Positions 1 to 12,426 of a DNA stretch of 64,000 bases are shown here, piece by piece. Under the pieces are notes generated by a model that saw nothing but the letters and a program-made list of their open reading frames with translations, did no database searches and had not been told where the DNA came from. Positions within the stretch are counted from its first letter, which is position 1. The number at the start of each line of letters is the position of its first letter. Source of the DNA: Combretum micranthum (taxonomy: Eukaryota; Streptophyta; Magnoliopsida; Myrtales; Combretaceae); NCBI GenBank assembly GCA_024138025.1, contig JAMXBD010000235.1, positions 186,001 through 250,000 of the forward strand, read 5' to 3'. The position numbers were made by a program, and so were the translations under genes.

Positions 1-157
1 ATAGTGGGCCTCGTATAAAATAAAAAGAGATAGGCTATAACTTATAGAATTGCATATCAAAACGTGGGTAGAGCGTAGTCTACAATTGTGAAAAAAAAAA
101 CATGGATTGCAATTTTTACAAGGGAATTGCTTGCTTAAATAGAGGTGATGCTAAAAC

Positions 158-1096
158 TAGGGATGGAATCAGACGGGTCGTTACAGGGGTTTTCATCCTA
201 TAAGGTTTTGATCTTATAAGATGTCCGATGATCTAGTGCTAAAATTAAAAAAAAAAAAAATTCTACAAAGGCTAAAGTCGCTAAAAATTTTGAAAAGATG
301 TAGATATTAGGATAGTTGAGAGTAATGGGGTAGGTTATTTTATTTCAAATTCATTTTTTTTTTTCAAATTTATAAGTTTGTACTCATATGATCAAATAAT
401 GAGTACCATCCACCAATATTTGATCAGCTATAGTATTGGAGTGTGAATATCTAACAACATCTTCATTTGAATATTTTATTTTTATTTTTTAAATTTATAA
501 TTGTAGTTCTAAGCGTATCTAGAATAATGTTTGAATTTTGTGATGAGATTGGGAAATGGAGGATAAACATCAAAATGATTATAATAAGAACAAAAATGTT
601 TCGTGGAAATATGGCACAACATATTAACTAAAATAATAACTTTAATGTAATATAATACTTATCAAAATATATATCATCATATATTTATAAATTCTATAAT
701 ATCATATGAATACTACCATTTAATTCTATGAAAATATATTATAAAAAATATTAGTAAACAAAACTTGTAAGTAACAAATAAAGATGTATATATATTTAGG
801 AAAAATATTACTAATGGGGCATAAATGAAAAAAAAAATTAATATTATATTAAGATAATAAATTCACATCACAATTTACACCGGTTTCTCTTATATTTATT
901 ATTAAATTTGAAAATAGGTTGAAAAAAAAATATTATAGGGTTGCACTTTGGGTTCTAAAGCAAACCATGAGTGGGCCTGAACATAGTATGAAAACCTTAT
1001 AAAATTATAGTGTCGGGTTTTGTAAACTCTATAAGGTAGTAGATCAGGTTTTAAGTTTTTATAGTCTGTCTGAAAACCGATCCGATTGCATCTCTA
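158..1096. mobile_element. Non-autonomous hAT-like DNA transposon
   Basis: The left end begins TAGGGATGGAATCAGACGGG. The right end, read on the opposite strand, begins TAGAGATGCAATCGGATCGG, so the two form an imperfect terminal inverted repeat of about 20 bp. The flanks are GCTAAAAC (150-157) and GTTAAAAC (1097-1104), a 7-of-8 match of the length hAT transposases leave. The 939-bp interior is AT-rich with no transposase-like reading frame, so it must have moved with an enzyme encoded elsewhere. The same terminal style (TAGGGAT plus CGGGT-type bases) recurs at 26119-26626 and around 62740-62875, pointing to one family. Confidence 0.65.
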
Positions 1097-1104
1097 GTTA
1101 AAAC

Positions 1105-2954
1105 CATGAGCTCTTAGTGTAGAATGTGGAGACTTGAATCTTGGAAAAAAACAATTGTGATTTGTAAACTCAAGAAAATAAGAGCTCTTATGCCAAAAGA
1201 ATGGAAATCTCTTAATAGTTATATATGGCTTAGCTATTAAATTTTATTTAATTGAAATATTGCGAATCGTATCAAAATGATCCTCATATAGTGATGGATT
1301 TTTAATCTATCAATCGGCTTAAAGAAACATAACACAAATTAATTGACGTAAAGGTATGAATAAATTCGTTTCCTTAGAGAATTTCTTGTTCCCATAGAAA
1401 ATATGCTATGAGAGATTTTTAAGCAGAATTCTATCAGATATAACTAAGTCTTTAACTTGAATAGCAAATATTCATGTATCAAACTATACTTAAAAAGATT
1501 TTTGACATGTATGTGTGTAATTCTTGTTTAAGAAAAAGAGATGCAAAAGAGAATATTTCAATAACCATTATTAGTACTATCACTTTGAGATGCAACACAA
1601 TTTATATCATGAATTGATAAAGATCATGACTTTTTTTCAAGAGTCATATTGTTTAGATATAGGTTACATCCTTTAGATTTTAATTTGATCCGTTATTAAT
1701 TAATCTAAATCATTATCACAAATGGATGCAACCTAATCACATAAAACTTTTGGAAAATTCGATCTAAAGTCGCAATCTTTCAATGTTGACCGTTGGAGAA
1801 ATTTGTAGATTTGATAAGTGCAATCACAGACATGATGAAACCCTTAAAAAACTCGGCATATGACAGATCTTTGATCATAACTGTGATCGAGACTGTGATA
1901 TTTGTGATATCCGCACTAGCAAGAAAATTGCTTTGCTTGCTTTAATCACGGGAGTGATATAGGTCATATCATATGTCATTGCCTTGATCACGGCCATTAT
2001 CATGGCAATGATCTCCGCGGCAATGAAAAGGAATTACACGGCTTTGATAACAGCCATGGTTGTTAAGGTATTTATGATTTATTTCAATCTTCTTCTTTTA
2101 CTTTAAGCATAAAATTTATATTATGTACTACATAATTGACAACCTATTTTAACATATCATATATGTAAGATTTGGAAGTGAATTAATGTGGAAGCTCGTG
2201 TGCTATAATAACTAGAACAAGAGAGATGTTTGACAAGGTGGGAGTTGTGCCAAGATGAGTCATGGGAGAGGAATATAAGAATAAGCAAAAATTTTATGAA
2301 AATTAATGGTTTGTATTTAATATAATTATATTATTAAAATATATTTGATATATATAATTATTATATTTATTTTAATGAAATTATTTGTTAATGAAATGGT
2401 AGAAATTTTTCATAAAGATCTTGCTGGGTAAATAGAAAGACTTTAAAACCCCCACGCACCCTTAAAAGTAGTATAGAAAAAAAAAAAAACTAAAAGAAAG
2501 GGGAAAAAAAAAGACGGAAAGTAATTTCCCACGTTGATTACGTAAAAAAAGATTATATGTGCTTTACAAGGCTGGACGGTGGATTCTAAATATATGATAT
2601 TTGGAAAATTTTGAACCATACCCATTAATTAGATGTTTGTTTAACCATGAAGTGGCGTGGGACCCGAACGTTTAACAACTTGGCTTAACTACATCGTCGG
2701 CAAGCATAACCATATGGATCAATGACATAAGCATATGAATAGGACTGACATTTGGTGGATTCAAGGGTCATAATTTTACTAACTCTAAGCTAGAGGTCAG
2801 CACCAGTTTGGAATTAGAACCAGTGGTTCTGGTTTTGGAAAATGGGGAATCGAAACTGGAACCGGATGAGTAGGTTTCGGTTCAACTCTTCCAAGAGCCA
2901 TCTAGTTTTTTTTTTTTCCTTTATTATTATTATAAACAAGGAATATATTTTTTG
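1105..2954. other. AT-rich intergenic DNA, no gene seen
   Basis: I see no coding signal. A short stretch at about 1810-2060 repeats GTGATC/GATCACGG-like words and contains an inverted pair CATTGCC (1977-1983) and GGCAATG (2004-2010). Poly(A/T) tracts break up the remainder. Confidence 0.5.
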
Positions 2955-4290
2955 TTGAACTTATATGTTCAATGTGAATTTTGAGACAATATAGTACACA
3001 CTTAACTATTCAATCATGAAAAACTTCACTTAATTATTCAAACAATATGATGAATATTATGCTTGAATATATATGTGAATGTTGTGTGTTTTGTGGAGAT
3101 TGTGTAGGTTTTTTGCAGGGATAAAATTCTCAAACACAACCTTAGTCATGGGTCAAGCCATTACTAGACTGGTCCATTCACTAAGGCACAACAAACTAAA
3201 AAACTAAAGCTCGAAATGCAAAGTCACTAGTCGTGAGTCAAGTCGATGGCTCGACGAGTCCATTGTTCAAGGTGCAATGAGTTGAAGATCTAAGACTCAA
3301 CAAGATCAAAGAAGCATAGCTTCGGTCGAGGGTCATGTCGAGGGCTCGATGAGTCCACTCCTTAAGGCGCGACAAACTAAAAGTCTAAAGCTCGACAAAT
3401 TCAAAAAAAAAGATGCACAGTCTTGGTTGAGGATCACATCGAGGGTTTGACGTGTTAAATGGTTAGGGCACAATAAGCTCAAAACTAATATTAGACAAGC
3501 TCAAACATACATAACTCTGATTGAGGGTCAAAACTAAGACGTGATGAATGTGGGGCACGAGAAGTCTGAGACATGACAAGTTTGAATTCAAGACTCGATG
3601 GAGTTCACGTGAGTGAAGACTTGGTTGAGGGTTAAAATGAGGGAACGACACTTTGTGGTGCAACAAGATTTAGGGCGCGATAGTTTAAAAGCATGAGCCA
3701 ATGTGACAAAAAAGCCGTTAAAGGTATTTGATGTCTAGCGACTTAAAGACGTTACCTATAATGGATATTTAAATTTTTGAAGACTATAAATACTCCATCA
3801 TTGGGAGATTCAAAAGAGAAGAGAAGCATGGAAGTGAAAAAGTGCTTTTATTTGAGAATAAACAAATCATTAATTTTGTTGTTCTCTTACTCAATAACTT
3901 GTAAATATCTTAAAAGAGATAGAAAAATATTCTAGTGCTCTGTTCTTGTATTTGCTATTTATCAGTGAGCATCTAGAGACTGAAAAAATATTTTATTTAC
4001 TAAGTTATAAAAGTAATGTATTACTCAGTTTGAGTGTGTTTATTTGATGATAAATAAAGTGGTGGTAAAGTCCTTGATTGGAGGTATAGGTGGATTGTTG
4101 AGAGTAGGAAGTAGATCGAACTCCATGTTAAATCTAGACTCAAATTTCCTATCCTTATCTTTTTTATATTTCATATTATAATCTACTTTTATGTTATCCG
4201 CTACAATTAAAGTTAATTTTAATCTATTGCATTAAAATTAATTGTTGAGCATTTTAAGGCAAATACCCAATTCACCGCCCGAGTATTTTC
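2955..4290 (+). repeat. Degenerate LTR-like repeat
   Basis: The block carries many degenerate copies of words such as 'ctcgacgagtcc', 'gcgacaa' and 'ggtcaagtcgagggctcga'. The same vocabulary occurs, on either strand, in the LTR-like blocks at 12427-13590, 14034-15150 and 61870-62700. It ends near 'acccaattcaccgcccg' (about 4266-4282), a phrase like that near LTR/leader junctions of plant copia elements. No target duplication was found, so both ends are approximate. Small frames inside, such as 3463-3666 on the minus strand, look like chance. Confidence 0.4.
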
Positions 4291-7200
4291 TAGTGCAGTT
4301 TTATGTTTTCACTTTCATTTGACTCGTTTCATGGTCTTGTATTTAAACCATCCAGGTTACCGGTCTTTCTTTTGAATCGTTTCACGCATTAATTCTCTCC
4401 ATGAAATCTTGGAATGCTTGTGGGTTGTGTTCTTCTGAAATGAAGTTGTGATAGATATACATAAACTAATTGTACGAATATGTTCGGTTTGTATATCGGA
4501 TGCTTTCACATTTAAACTGGTCAATGTTTTTTTGCCTATTGAGAAAATTAATACTACCTCAAATCATGTACCTCTCCATTATGGAACTTGGAAAGCTTAT
4601 GCTCTAGCGGTTGACTGGCTTTGTTTAATATGGGTCTTATCGCATCCTGCTCTGCTGGATGATCCGTCATTGTTTACTGAGTTTGAGGTGTTCGTTGAAG
4701 CATTTTGGAAATATTCATGCACTGGCATTGAATGAACACCAGCAATTCCCGGAAATAAGTTAGTCAATAAGGGCTGGTTTTTTTTTTTTTTTTTTTTAAC
4801 TTTTTGGAGTCGGGATGTAACTGCTAGTATCATTGGTTCTTAGCCATGAATGGGCTAAGAATCATGGAACTGAATAAATAGTCTAGTTTCAATTCTGTTT
4901 TCAGTTTGAAATTGAACTGTGCCATATGTTTACTCTAAGCACTTTTTGAGAATGGCTTCAATATTCTATATTAATATATCATGTGATTAAATATTAGTAT
5001 ATATATACCGATAACACTTTTATATGTAAATAATTTCTAGAAAATAATTTACTAATCTCTACTATTTATTAAATTAATATTAACATTAGCCTGTTACTAA
5101 TCCAAACACTTAGCATGTTAGTACTGATGAATTCTTATATTTTTCTCTACATCACCAGCTAAATTATTGATAAGAACACCAAATTCATTCCTCTCACTGG
5201 ATAGAATGAGGCATGATACACATGGTATGAGATTATGACTATAGACCCACAAAAGGGTGCCTCAAGGAAAGTCTACTTGCTTTCTAGTTTTAAGAGCTAC
5301 ATAACCAGTAATCATGTGATATCGTAAAGTTTGAAATATCTTACCAAATTGGCAAGTCAATTTTTATTAATTGGCTTAAAGAACCATTGCAGTTGGGAAA
5401 AAAAAAAAAAAGGAAAAGAAAAGTTGAACATAGAGAGTATTTTGTATCCCTTTCACAAGAATAGGAATGTATACAAGATCTACTTAACTTTCTTTTTTTG
5501 GAATTATTAATAAAACCTCATTTAATTAAGGGTAGGTGAGGAATTCTATTAAAAGCGGCAAAAAAAAAAAAAAAATGAAAACCAAAGGTATTCTATTGAA
5601 AGCAACCATGTAAAATTTCTTTTGAGGGTACTTAGAGCAACTATGACAAAATGATTAATCTTGTCCATATATAACTTGCGTGGTGGAGAAGGAAAAGCCT
5701 TTGATCATGCCTTTTATTTTGAAAATTATGTGAAACCATGAATATGTACTGTTGCTTACCGACATAAAAAATATGAATGTGTCAAATCTACTCATATGTT
5801 ATTCAAGCTGCCTTGATATTTGCTCGAATTTTGTTTAACCACATTCAATTTGAATTCAAGCTTCATAAGAATTATCTTAGTGAGATTATAAGTCTAATCG
5901 GGCTTAAATACTTATCAAGTTCAACCTGAGATTAGATATCAATATTATTACGATTAGATAAAAATCAAATTTTAAAATAAATAGAAAGCTAAATTAAATT
6001 TAACGAAATTGAAGCTTGAATTTGTTAAATACCAATATGAGTTGAATCCTAACTCAAAATGCTAAATATGTCACAGGCTTGAGCTTTAAGTTTAGGGAAG
6101 AGCTCAAAACTATGCTGTCGTCCGTTGCCAGTCTCGACTTATTTCATATGCGCCCCCTGCTCATGCAACATCTGAGATGGGTAGCTATAGGATCATTGGG
6201 TATCTAATTTCTTTTCTTTCTTTTTATCCTTTCTCCTTTTTCCAATCAAATGTGTTATTAATCTTAGAAACGTTAAAAAGTTTCTTACTGAGCTTTTAGT
6301 GAATATCCTAGCGCTCGGCCCAAAAAAAAAAAAAAAAAGAGAGAATATCCTAGAGAATCCAACAATAAAAACCGTACATAACCAGTTTTTCCCAAAAATG
6401 GATACCTTCCATTTGCCTTCTTGAATGTAATTAATGGTTGAGATCAAATGAAAAATGATGACTTTATTTATAATGATTCATAAAATATTTAAAGAATTTA
6501 GTCGATCTTTAACCATTAATTTAAAATATGAGAAAAAATTTAGAGTAGAAAAATAGAGAAAATCTAAATCCGTTTTCCTTGCTTGTTTTGAGAAAAATTT
6601 TCTAAGAATATTCATTTCCATGTGATTATCAATGTATAATTAGTGTTAGTATAAAAAATTAATTATGCATGCTTTATATAGTTCTCATCGTTTGCATTTT
6701 GATCAATCCTAATGGGAACAACCGATGAAGTAATCACTTTGATTGATACATCTAGAGCTGCATTTTCTACGAACCAAATCTATAGAATGCGTTTTTTTCT
6801 TTGACTTCCCAGTTTAGTAAGGTTTTCAACCCGATATTTTGAGGGATTAAAAAAAAAAGACACAAATCCTACAAATAACGAGATAAGTTTAAATATATCT
6901 TCAAACTTGGAGGTCTCGTTCCTTCAATAAACTATCTAACAGTTAAAATAAATATAATAATTGAAATATTAATATTTTAATAGTTCGATCACAATTGAGA
7001 GTAATGTAAGCCGTTGGATAATGATAGTATCAATTCTATTAAAATTAATGATGAGACTATAGAAATTCCGTCAAAACTTAAGAGTTGAAACCTTATCACA
7101 AAAACATAATAAATAAAACCTTACTTATGTAGACACTATTATCTTGCAATAATTATTTCAAACAGCCAATGGAGGCATCACATTCTAACGACCATGTTGA

Positions 7201-8850
7201 ATATATGATGCCCAAACGGGACGCAAGAATATGCTTGGAATGATGCCTAGCTAGTTAAATCTATTTGCTTAGTATGGTCAGTTGCTAGCTAGATTAGCAT
7301 TGACATACCTCATCTCCATTTTCTCAATGAGCTCAGCAAGATATGGACTTTGTGGCTTTAATAGCCTGTATGTTATTCGTAAGTGTTAAGCGTATATCAT
7401 GTATTAGCAAAGCTTCTTTCCTTTTTTCTCTTTATGCGAAATACCCCTTGGACCTATCAAAAATGTACTTTTAACATCTCCAAACTTTGATCTCGGTGTA
7501 TTTTATTGAACAAAAAAAAAAAAAAAAAAAATCAAATATACTTTATGTTGCTAATTTATGAAAGTTTAGGGATGACGTTAGCATATTTGAAAAAATCGTC
7601 CATGCTCACGTGTAATTCAAAGTTTAGGGAGATTATTTGCAATTTTTACTAAAATATATGAAAAACATTTTTATGTTTTAATAATATTGCTACCTCTGTA
7701 CTTTATTTTTTCATATATATACATATATATATATATGTTTTTTATGGGTTCAATTTTCTGGTCCGAGCCATGCCTAAGCTCGGATTAATTCAAATTCAAA
7801 CTTTTATAAACTTAACTTAATAGTCGTTATTGGATTCGGTTTATAATTTCCTTCGTGTTTTGTCCACTCTTCCACACGTGTGCGAGCGTGAAGTCTAAAT
7901 GACAAAGAGATTAGATACATTATTTTGGTTCACCCAAGCTAGAATGCGATCATGTTTTTGCCTCAAGACCTAGGATTATATTTCCTATTAAAGGTTTTTT
8001 TTTTTTTTTTTTTCATTACACATTACAATATTAAGGGAGAGAGAAATCGAACCTAGTCTATCCCGTTGGAATACTAGTGTTCATACCATTAAATTACAAT
8101 TGTATTGACTAAAATTGAAATGAAATCTTTTATATTCAATTTTAAAATAAAACAATGTCATATTTTGATACCTTAATTTTAAATCAATTTTACAATTGAC
8201 GACCTGAAACATTTTAAATAACGCATTTAACGCCATGATTTTACCTACTTATAGGTCATGCCATCGAGGTTTATAATATGATTTTGGGGAGCCTAGATTT
8301 TTGTTTGAGGTTTGATTTGTTGAGCTCTTTGTGTTCGGGATTTCTTAGAATGTAGATTATGTAGCAAAGCAAAAAGTTTTGTACAGAATAATAGAATTGG
8401 AAATAAGCAATAAAAAGAAAGAACACGAGAAGAAAGACACAAATGCCGATGTTAACATGATAGTATTGTAGTCTGCAGTGTGTACAAATTCGTGTGGACC
8501 GGAGGTTGCCTTGTTGGGTTTTAGGTTTGGAAAAGCAGCATGTGGTGGTTGAACCATAGGCTTGCAAAGAGAGCTGTTGGTTGGTGGTGGCTAGTAATTA
8601 CATCTTCTTCGTAAGTTGTTTAAAAAGTTACTTAATATATCATTTCAAGTAACCTTTTATTTTATCTGTGAATTATTCAAGCAAAGATTTTTAATAATTT
8701 TTAAAACTTTTTGGGAGTCCTATTATTTAAGCTAAAACAACCATATTTTGATTCAACACAAAATGACCATTTTTTTTATTAACTAGCCAGTATGGCCATT
8801 TTAGGTTATTCATTGCATAAAATAAATGGTTAAGTGTCCCGTAACTTTGA
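4291..8850. other. Intergenic DNA, no supported gene
   Basis: This is AT-rich sequence with poly(A) or poly(T) runs (for example 4780-4797, 5400-5412, 6320-6338, 7509-7530, 7997-8013) and an (AT)n tract near 7713-7736. A 95-codon frame at 4448-4735 has somewhat more balanced composition than its surroundings, but I recognise no domain and no splice partners, so it is not called as a gene. Confidence 0.5.
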
Positions 8851-8854
8851 TAAA

Positions 8855-9185
8855 AGTCTCATACACAAATTTAATTTGACATTTAAACTTTGAAATGACA
8901 ATTTAATACTTAATAGAAGTTTTCATAGTTATTTTTACTACCTAACTAATATTGTTTGATTTATTTCTTGATATGAAAGAAGCAGTTTATACGTACTAGA
9001 TAGTGTTCAGAGCATTGGTAAAATTTTAATAATATGTTGTCCTTTTAATGTCTTCAAACAGAGCAAACTTTGTTAATAATTTAGTAAAAATAACAATAAA
9101 AATTTTGATCGAATATTAAAATGATCCCTTTAAAATTTATATTAAATTAAATTTTTCTATAAAATTCAAATATCAAATTTGATAT
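8855..9185. repeat. Inverted-repeat element, noncoding family B
   Basis: The left part contains 'acaatttaatacttaatag' followed by 'catagttatttttac'. The right part contains the complementary words 'gtaaaaataacaataaaaat' and 'gatcgaatattaaaatg'. This gives a diverged terminal inverted repeat around an AT-rich core. The same family is seen at 19195-19515 and in diverged form at 24055-24480. No clear target duplication and no coding capacity. Confidence 0.4.
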
Positions 9186-9934
9186 TTATCCTATAGTGAT
9201 TTGCTGGGATCTAATGGTTGCTACCAATGGTAATTGAGGAAGTAAGATTGGCACCAAATGTATAATGCGGTAATAGATAAAGCACCGTGAAATTCACATC
9301 ATTGATTGTAAAAAAATATTACCTTAATCAAACACAATAAAAAGGAGTGCGATGTTCAAATATTGTTTCCAATATGCGTCGAATACCACATTAAATAGGT
9401 GACATAAATGGATTGCAAGGAAAAACTTTTATTACTATGAGCGAAACCTAGAGAGCTTCTATGGTTCAATCCCATTTAATCATTAAAATAAATATAGTAA
9501 TTAAAATATTAACTATTTTAGTAGGTAGATCACGATTAGGTATAATATGAATCATTAGATAGTTAATAGGATCAATCCCGTCAAAATTAATGACGAGATT
9601 ATAGAATTTTCCCAAAAGCTAATATATATAAGTTTTAAAGAACAACATATTTATTTAGTATAGTTTTTATAATTTTCCTATAAAATAAGGAATATGCACA
9701 AAACATATAAATAGATAGTCATATAAGCACAATTCTATGTTCTCATCACGATTTTTAATAGATTGGTTCTATTACTTATTTAACCATTTAGATTCACACA
9801 TAATGATGATTGCACCATTGAAATACTTAACATCTCATTTATTATATTTATTTGAATGGTTATATAATTACAATTGGATAATAAAAAGTTCCCTATTGTT
9901 TAAAGGTAGTTGATAGAATTAGAATTTTTAGTGC

Positions 9935-9937
<3 letters not shown>

Positions 9938-9976
<39 letters not shown>

Positions 9977-9980
9977 CTCT

Positions 9981-10011
<31 letters not shown>
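9938..10011. repeat. (CT)n microsatellite with interruptions
   Basis: A CT dinucleotide tract of about 74 bp is interrupted by TCTCTCCTCTCTCTTCTC in its middle. The tract at 23909-23973 has a very similar interruption. Confidence 0.9.
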
Positions 10012-10667
10012 AACTAGCTTTTCAATAATATAGTGAACATCATAGATCTCCTACAAATTTGAAGTTATCATTGTTTTTTATCTAACCGATCCGATCAAAT
10101 ATTTAATGATACATATTCATACCAATCGTGATCACACAATTGAAAGATTAAATATATCATTTGCTATATTTATTTTAATAATCAGATGATTGATTGGACT
10201 ATCTCGTTGATTGAAGCATAGAAGTTTCCATAATTTCCATAAGCTCTATCTATTATTAGAAAATATACCGTGCCTACACGTTTTAATATATGTAGACGTG
10301 TATCGATCAAATTTGCTAATATATGCTGTTGGAAAAGAATGCACAACTCAAGAATCCACCCATTGCAAATAGTTTCAACATGGCAAGTAAGAATAGATTC
10401 TCCATAAATTCCAACTCTTTAGGAGGAATATATGAGCACCGAACTCGTGTCTCCCGCACATTAGGGTATCCTTTCTTAGTGGCTTCCATATCAGTTAGCC
10501 TGTTATTTCTTCGTTCCTGCGCATGAAAATTTAAACCCCATTGGCCACCCATTATTCTCTTTTGCCACGTGATGTATGTTCGTTTTACATATAAATTGCT
10601 TTTCACTTGTTATTCTATACTACAACAAATATTAAATAAGTATAGCACCATGCAAACACGTATATAT
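10012..10667. other. Intergenic DNA with an unexplained more GC-rich patch
   Basis: Positions about 10325-10570 are less AT-rich than the surroundings and open on both strands (67 codons plus, 96 codons minus). I do not recognise either translation and there are no splice partners. It may be a degraded gene or transposon fragment. Confidence 0.35.
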
Positions 10668-11043
10668 CCAGGGTAAATTATACAAGAATGTCACAATATT
10701 TAAGGATAAATTAGCCTAATTTAATGTCACAATGTTTCAAGTTGTTAAAAAAGATCACAACATTTAGAGAAGTGAATTAATTAAGGTCACTGTACATATG
10801 TAAACACAAAAAAATATTTAAAATTAAAATTCAAAAAATATGGTGCTAATGTTGCATGTCCATGGTAATATAAATTGACCTACTTTTCTAAAAGTTGTAC
10901 TTTCTTTTTAAACACTCAAAACATTGTGACCTAAATTAACTTACTTTTCTAAACGTTGTGACCTCTATTAAATCACTCGAAATATTATGACTTTAAATGA
11001 ATTTACCCCTAAATATTATAATGTTCGAGTATAATTTATCCTA
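10668..11043. mobile_element. MITE-like element with about 44-bp terminal inverted repeats
   Basis: The left end, beginning near 'agggtaaattatac' and continuing through 'aatatttaaggataaatt', pairs with the reverse complement of the right end, which reads 'aggataaattatactc' through 'aatatttaggggtaaatt'. The repeat is about 44 bp, followed by further tandem-like words (AATGTTTCAAG, AACATTTAGAG). Flanks on both sides contain TATATAT, but the surroundings are themselves AT-repetitive, so the target duplication is not secure. There is no coding capacity. The fragments at 12197-12426 and 13595-13710 belong to the same family. Confidence 0.6.
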
Positions 11044-12196
11044 TATATATACATACATATATATGGCAGCTAAAATACCAATCATATTTAAACCGATAAT
11101 AATGATAATCAGTAGTCTCTAAAAAATTACATTTATATTTTATAAATATGATCGCATATAAAATTTTATGTGTATTTATTCACTATTTACTCATATACAT
11201 ATCGTGTAATATTTAATGAATCATATCAATACATATATACATAGTCGATAAGAATATATGCCATGTCATTTAAGATTGTGGTGATCATGTTGAGGGACGA
11301 TAATCCGTGTCAAAGGGTGACATATATTCACAGGTTTCACAATCCCTCTTGAAATTTGCCACAAAGAACATTATGACTTTCGTGCATTATTAAGACTACT
11401 TGCTGTTATTCAGTGGCATTGGTGTGTGTCCAAAGTGCTCCAATGCGAATACAGCATCATCACTACGGAGAATGTCAAGCTTCTGGGTTGGACTTTGGAG
11501 CAATCGCTATCTTGTTATTCTTAATTTTTTGACTTTATGATCAAATAATGTAGTACTGAGTGCTTGGTTGAATGGTTCCATAGAGAATGATGGTGTAATC
11601 AAAATGATGAGTTGGTCTCAAGCTATAGTGCTATGCTCATTCTAGGGTAAGAAAATCACATGGCCATGGGTAAGCATATCTGGGTCGTCTTTATATCTAG
11701 AGACATCATGGAGTTCTTAATAGTATGTTTGTTTGATCTTTAAATCAATGGAACTAAATTGTCACTCCCCTTTATAAGGTCAATGTGTATGATTGGTGTG
11801 TTGATAAAAATTAGGAACATGAGGTCATATCAGTATCGTAGATTTGAGCTGCTACTAACTCAGTTGATATTATTATGATGCATGAACGACATTAGGCATA
11901 AGATCGTGATCACATCAGATTTGATACTATTGGAATGTTATTTTACTCTTCTCATGGAATTTTAGATGAAAACATTTGTAACATTTATCTCTTTCCTTTT
12001 TAACCTTTTTTTTTTTGCAACCTTATCATTATGTATATATATTTATAAGTGTCAATTGTAATCCTATTATCTAGAGAAGAAAGTTAATAAAAGTTTTGTA
12101 ACTGTTACAATCAACAAAATACTATTTTATGCTATAAAATAGCTATTAGTCAAAATTTTGGAACATCTACAATTTTATTAATGTTTCAATTAAACT
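11044..12196. other. Intergenic DNA, no gene seen
   Basis: AT-rich sequence without recognisable coding, RNA or repeat structure. A slightly more balanced part (about 11280-11960) has no open frame longer than about 60 codons. Confidence 0.45.
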
Positions 12197-12426
12197 GGGG
12201 TAAATTACATTAGAAGGTCCTAACGTTTGGGAGTAAGTTCATCTAAGGTCCCAACGTTTGAAGAAGTGGGTCAATTTGGGTCATCAATGACACGTGTTAA
12301 CAGGAAAAGAGTCTTTTGAATTTTAATTAAATATTCTCTTTTGTTGACATATGTCCATGTGGGATCTAGATTGACTCACTTCTTTAAATGTTAAAACCTT
12401 AAATAAATTTATGCCTAAACATTAGG
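12197..12426. repeat. Fragment of the GGGTAAATTA MITE-like family (left)
   Basis: It begins 'ggggtaaattacattag' and contains the duplicated phrase 'aacgttt' with 'taagttcatctaaggtcc'. Its far side (about 12370-12426) is an inverted, diverged copy of the beginning ('ttatgcctaaacatta'). The adjoining LTR-like block starts directly after it. Confidence 0.45.

Noticed and set aside
4448..4735. 95-codon plus-strand frame with gene-like composition
   Set aside because: No recognised domain, no splice partners, and a minus-strand frame overlaps it. Kept only as a remark in the intergenic entry.
10316..10606. Overlapping frames on both strands (96 and 67 codons)
   Set aside because: Neither has a motif I recognise, and both being open suggests low stop density rather than coding.
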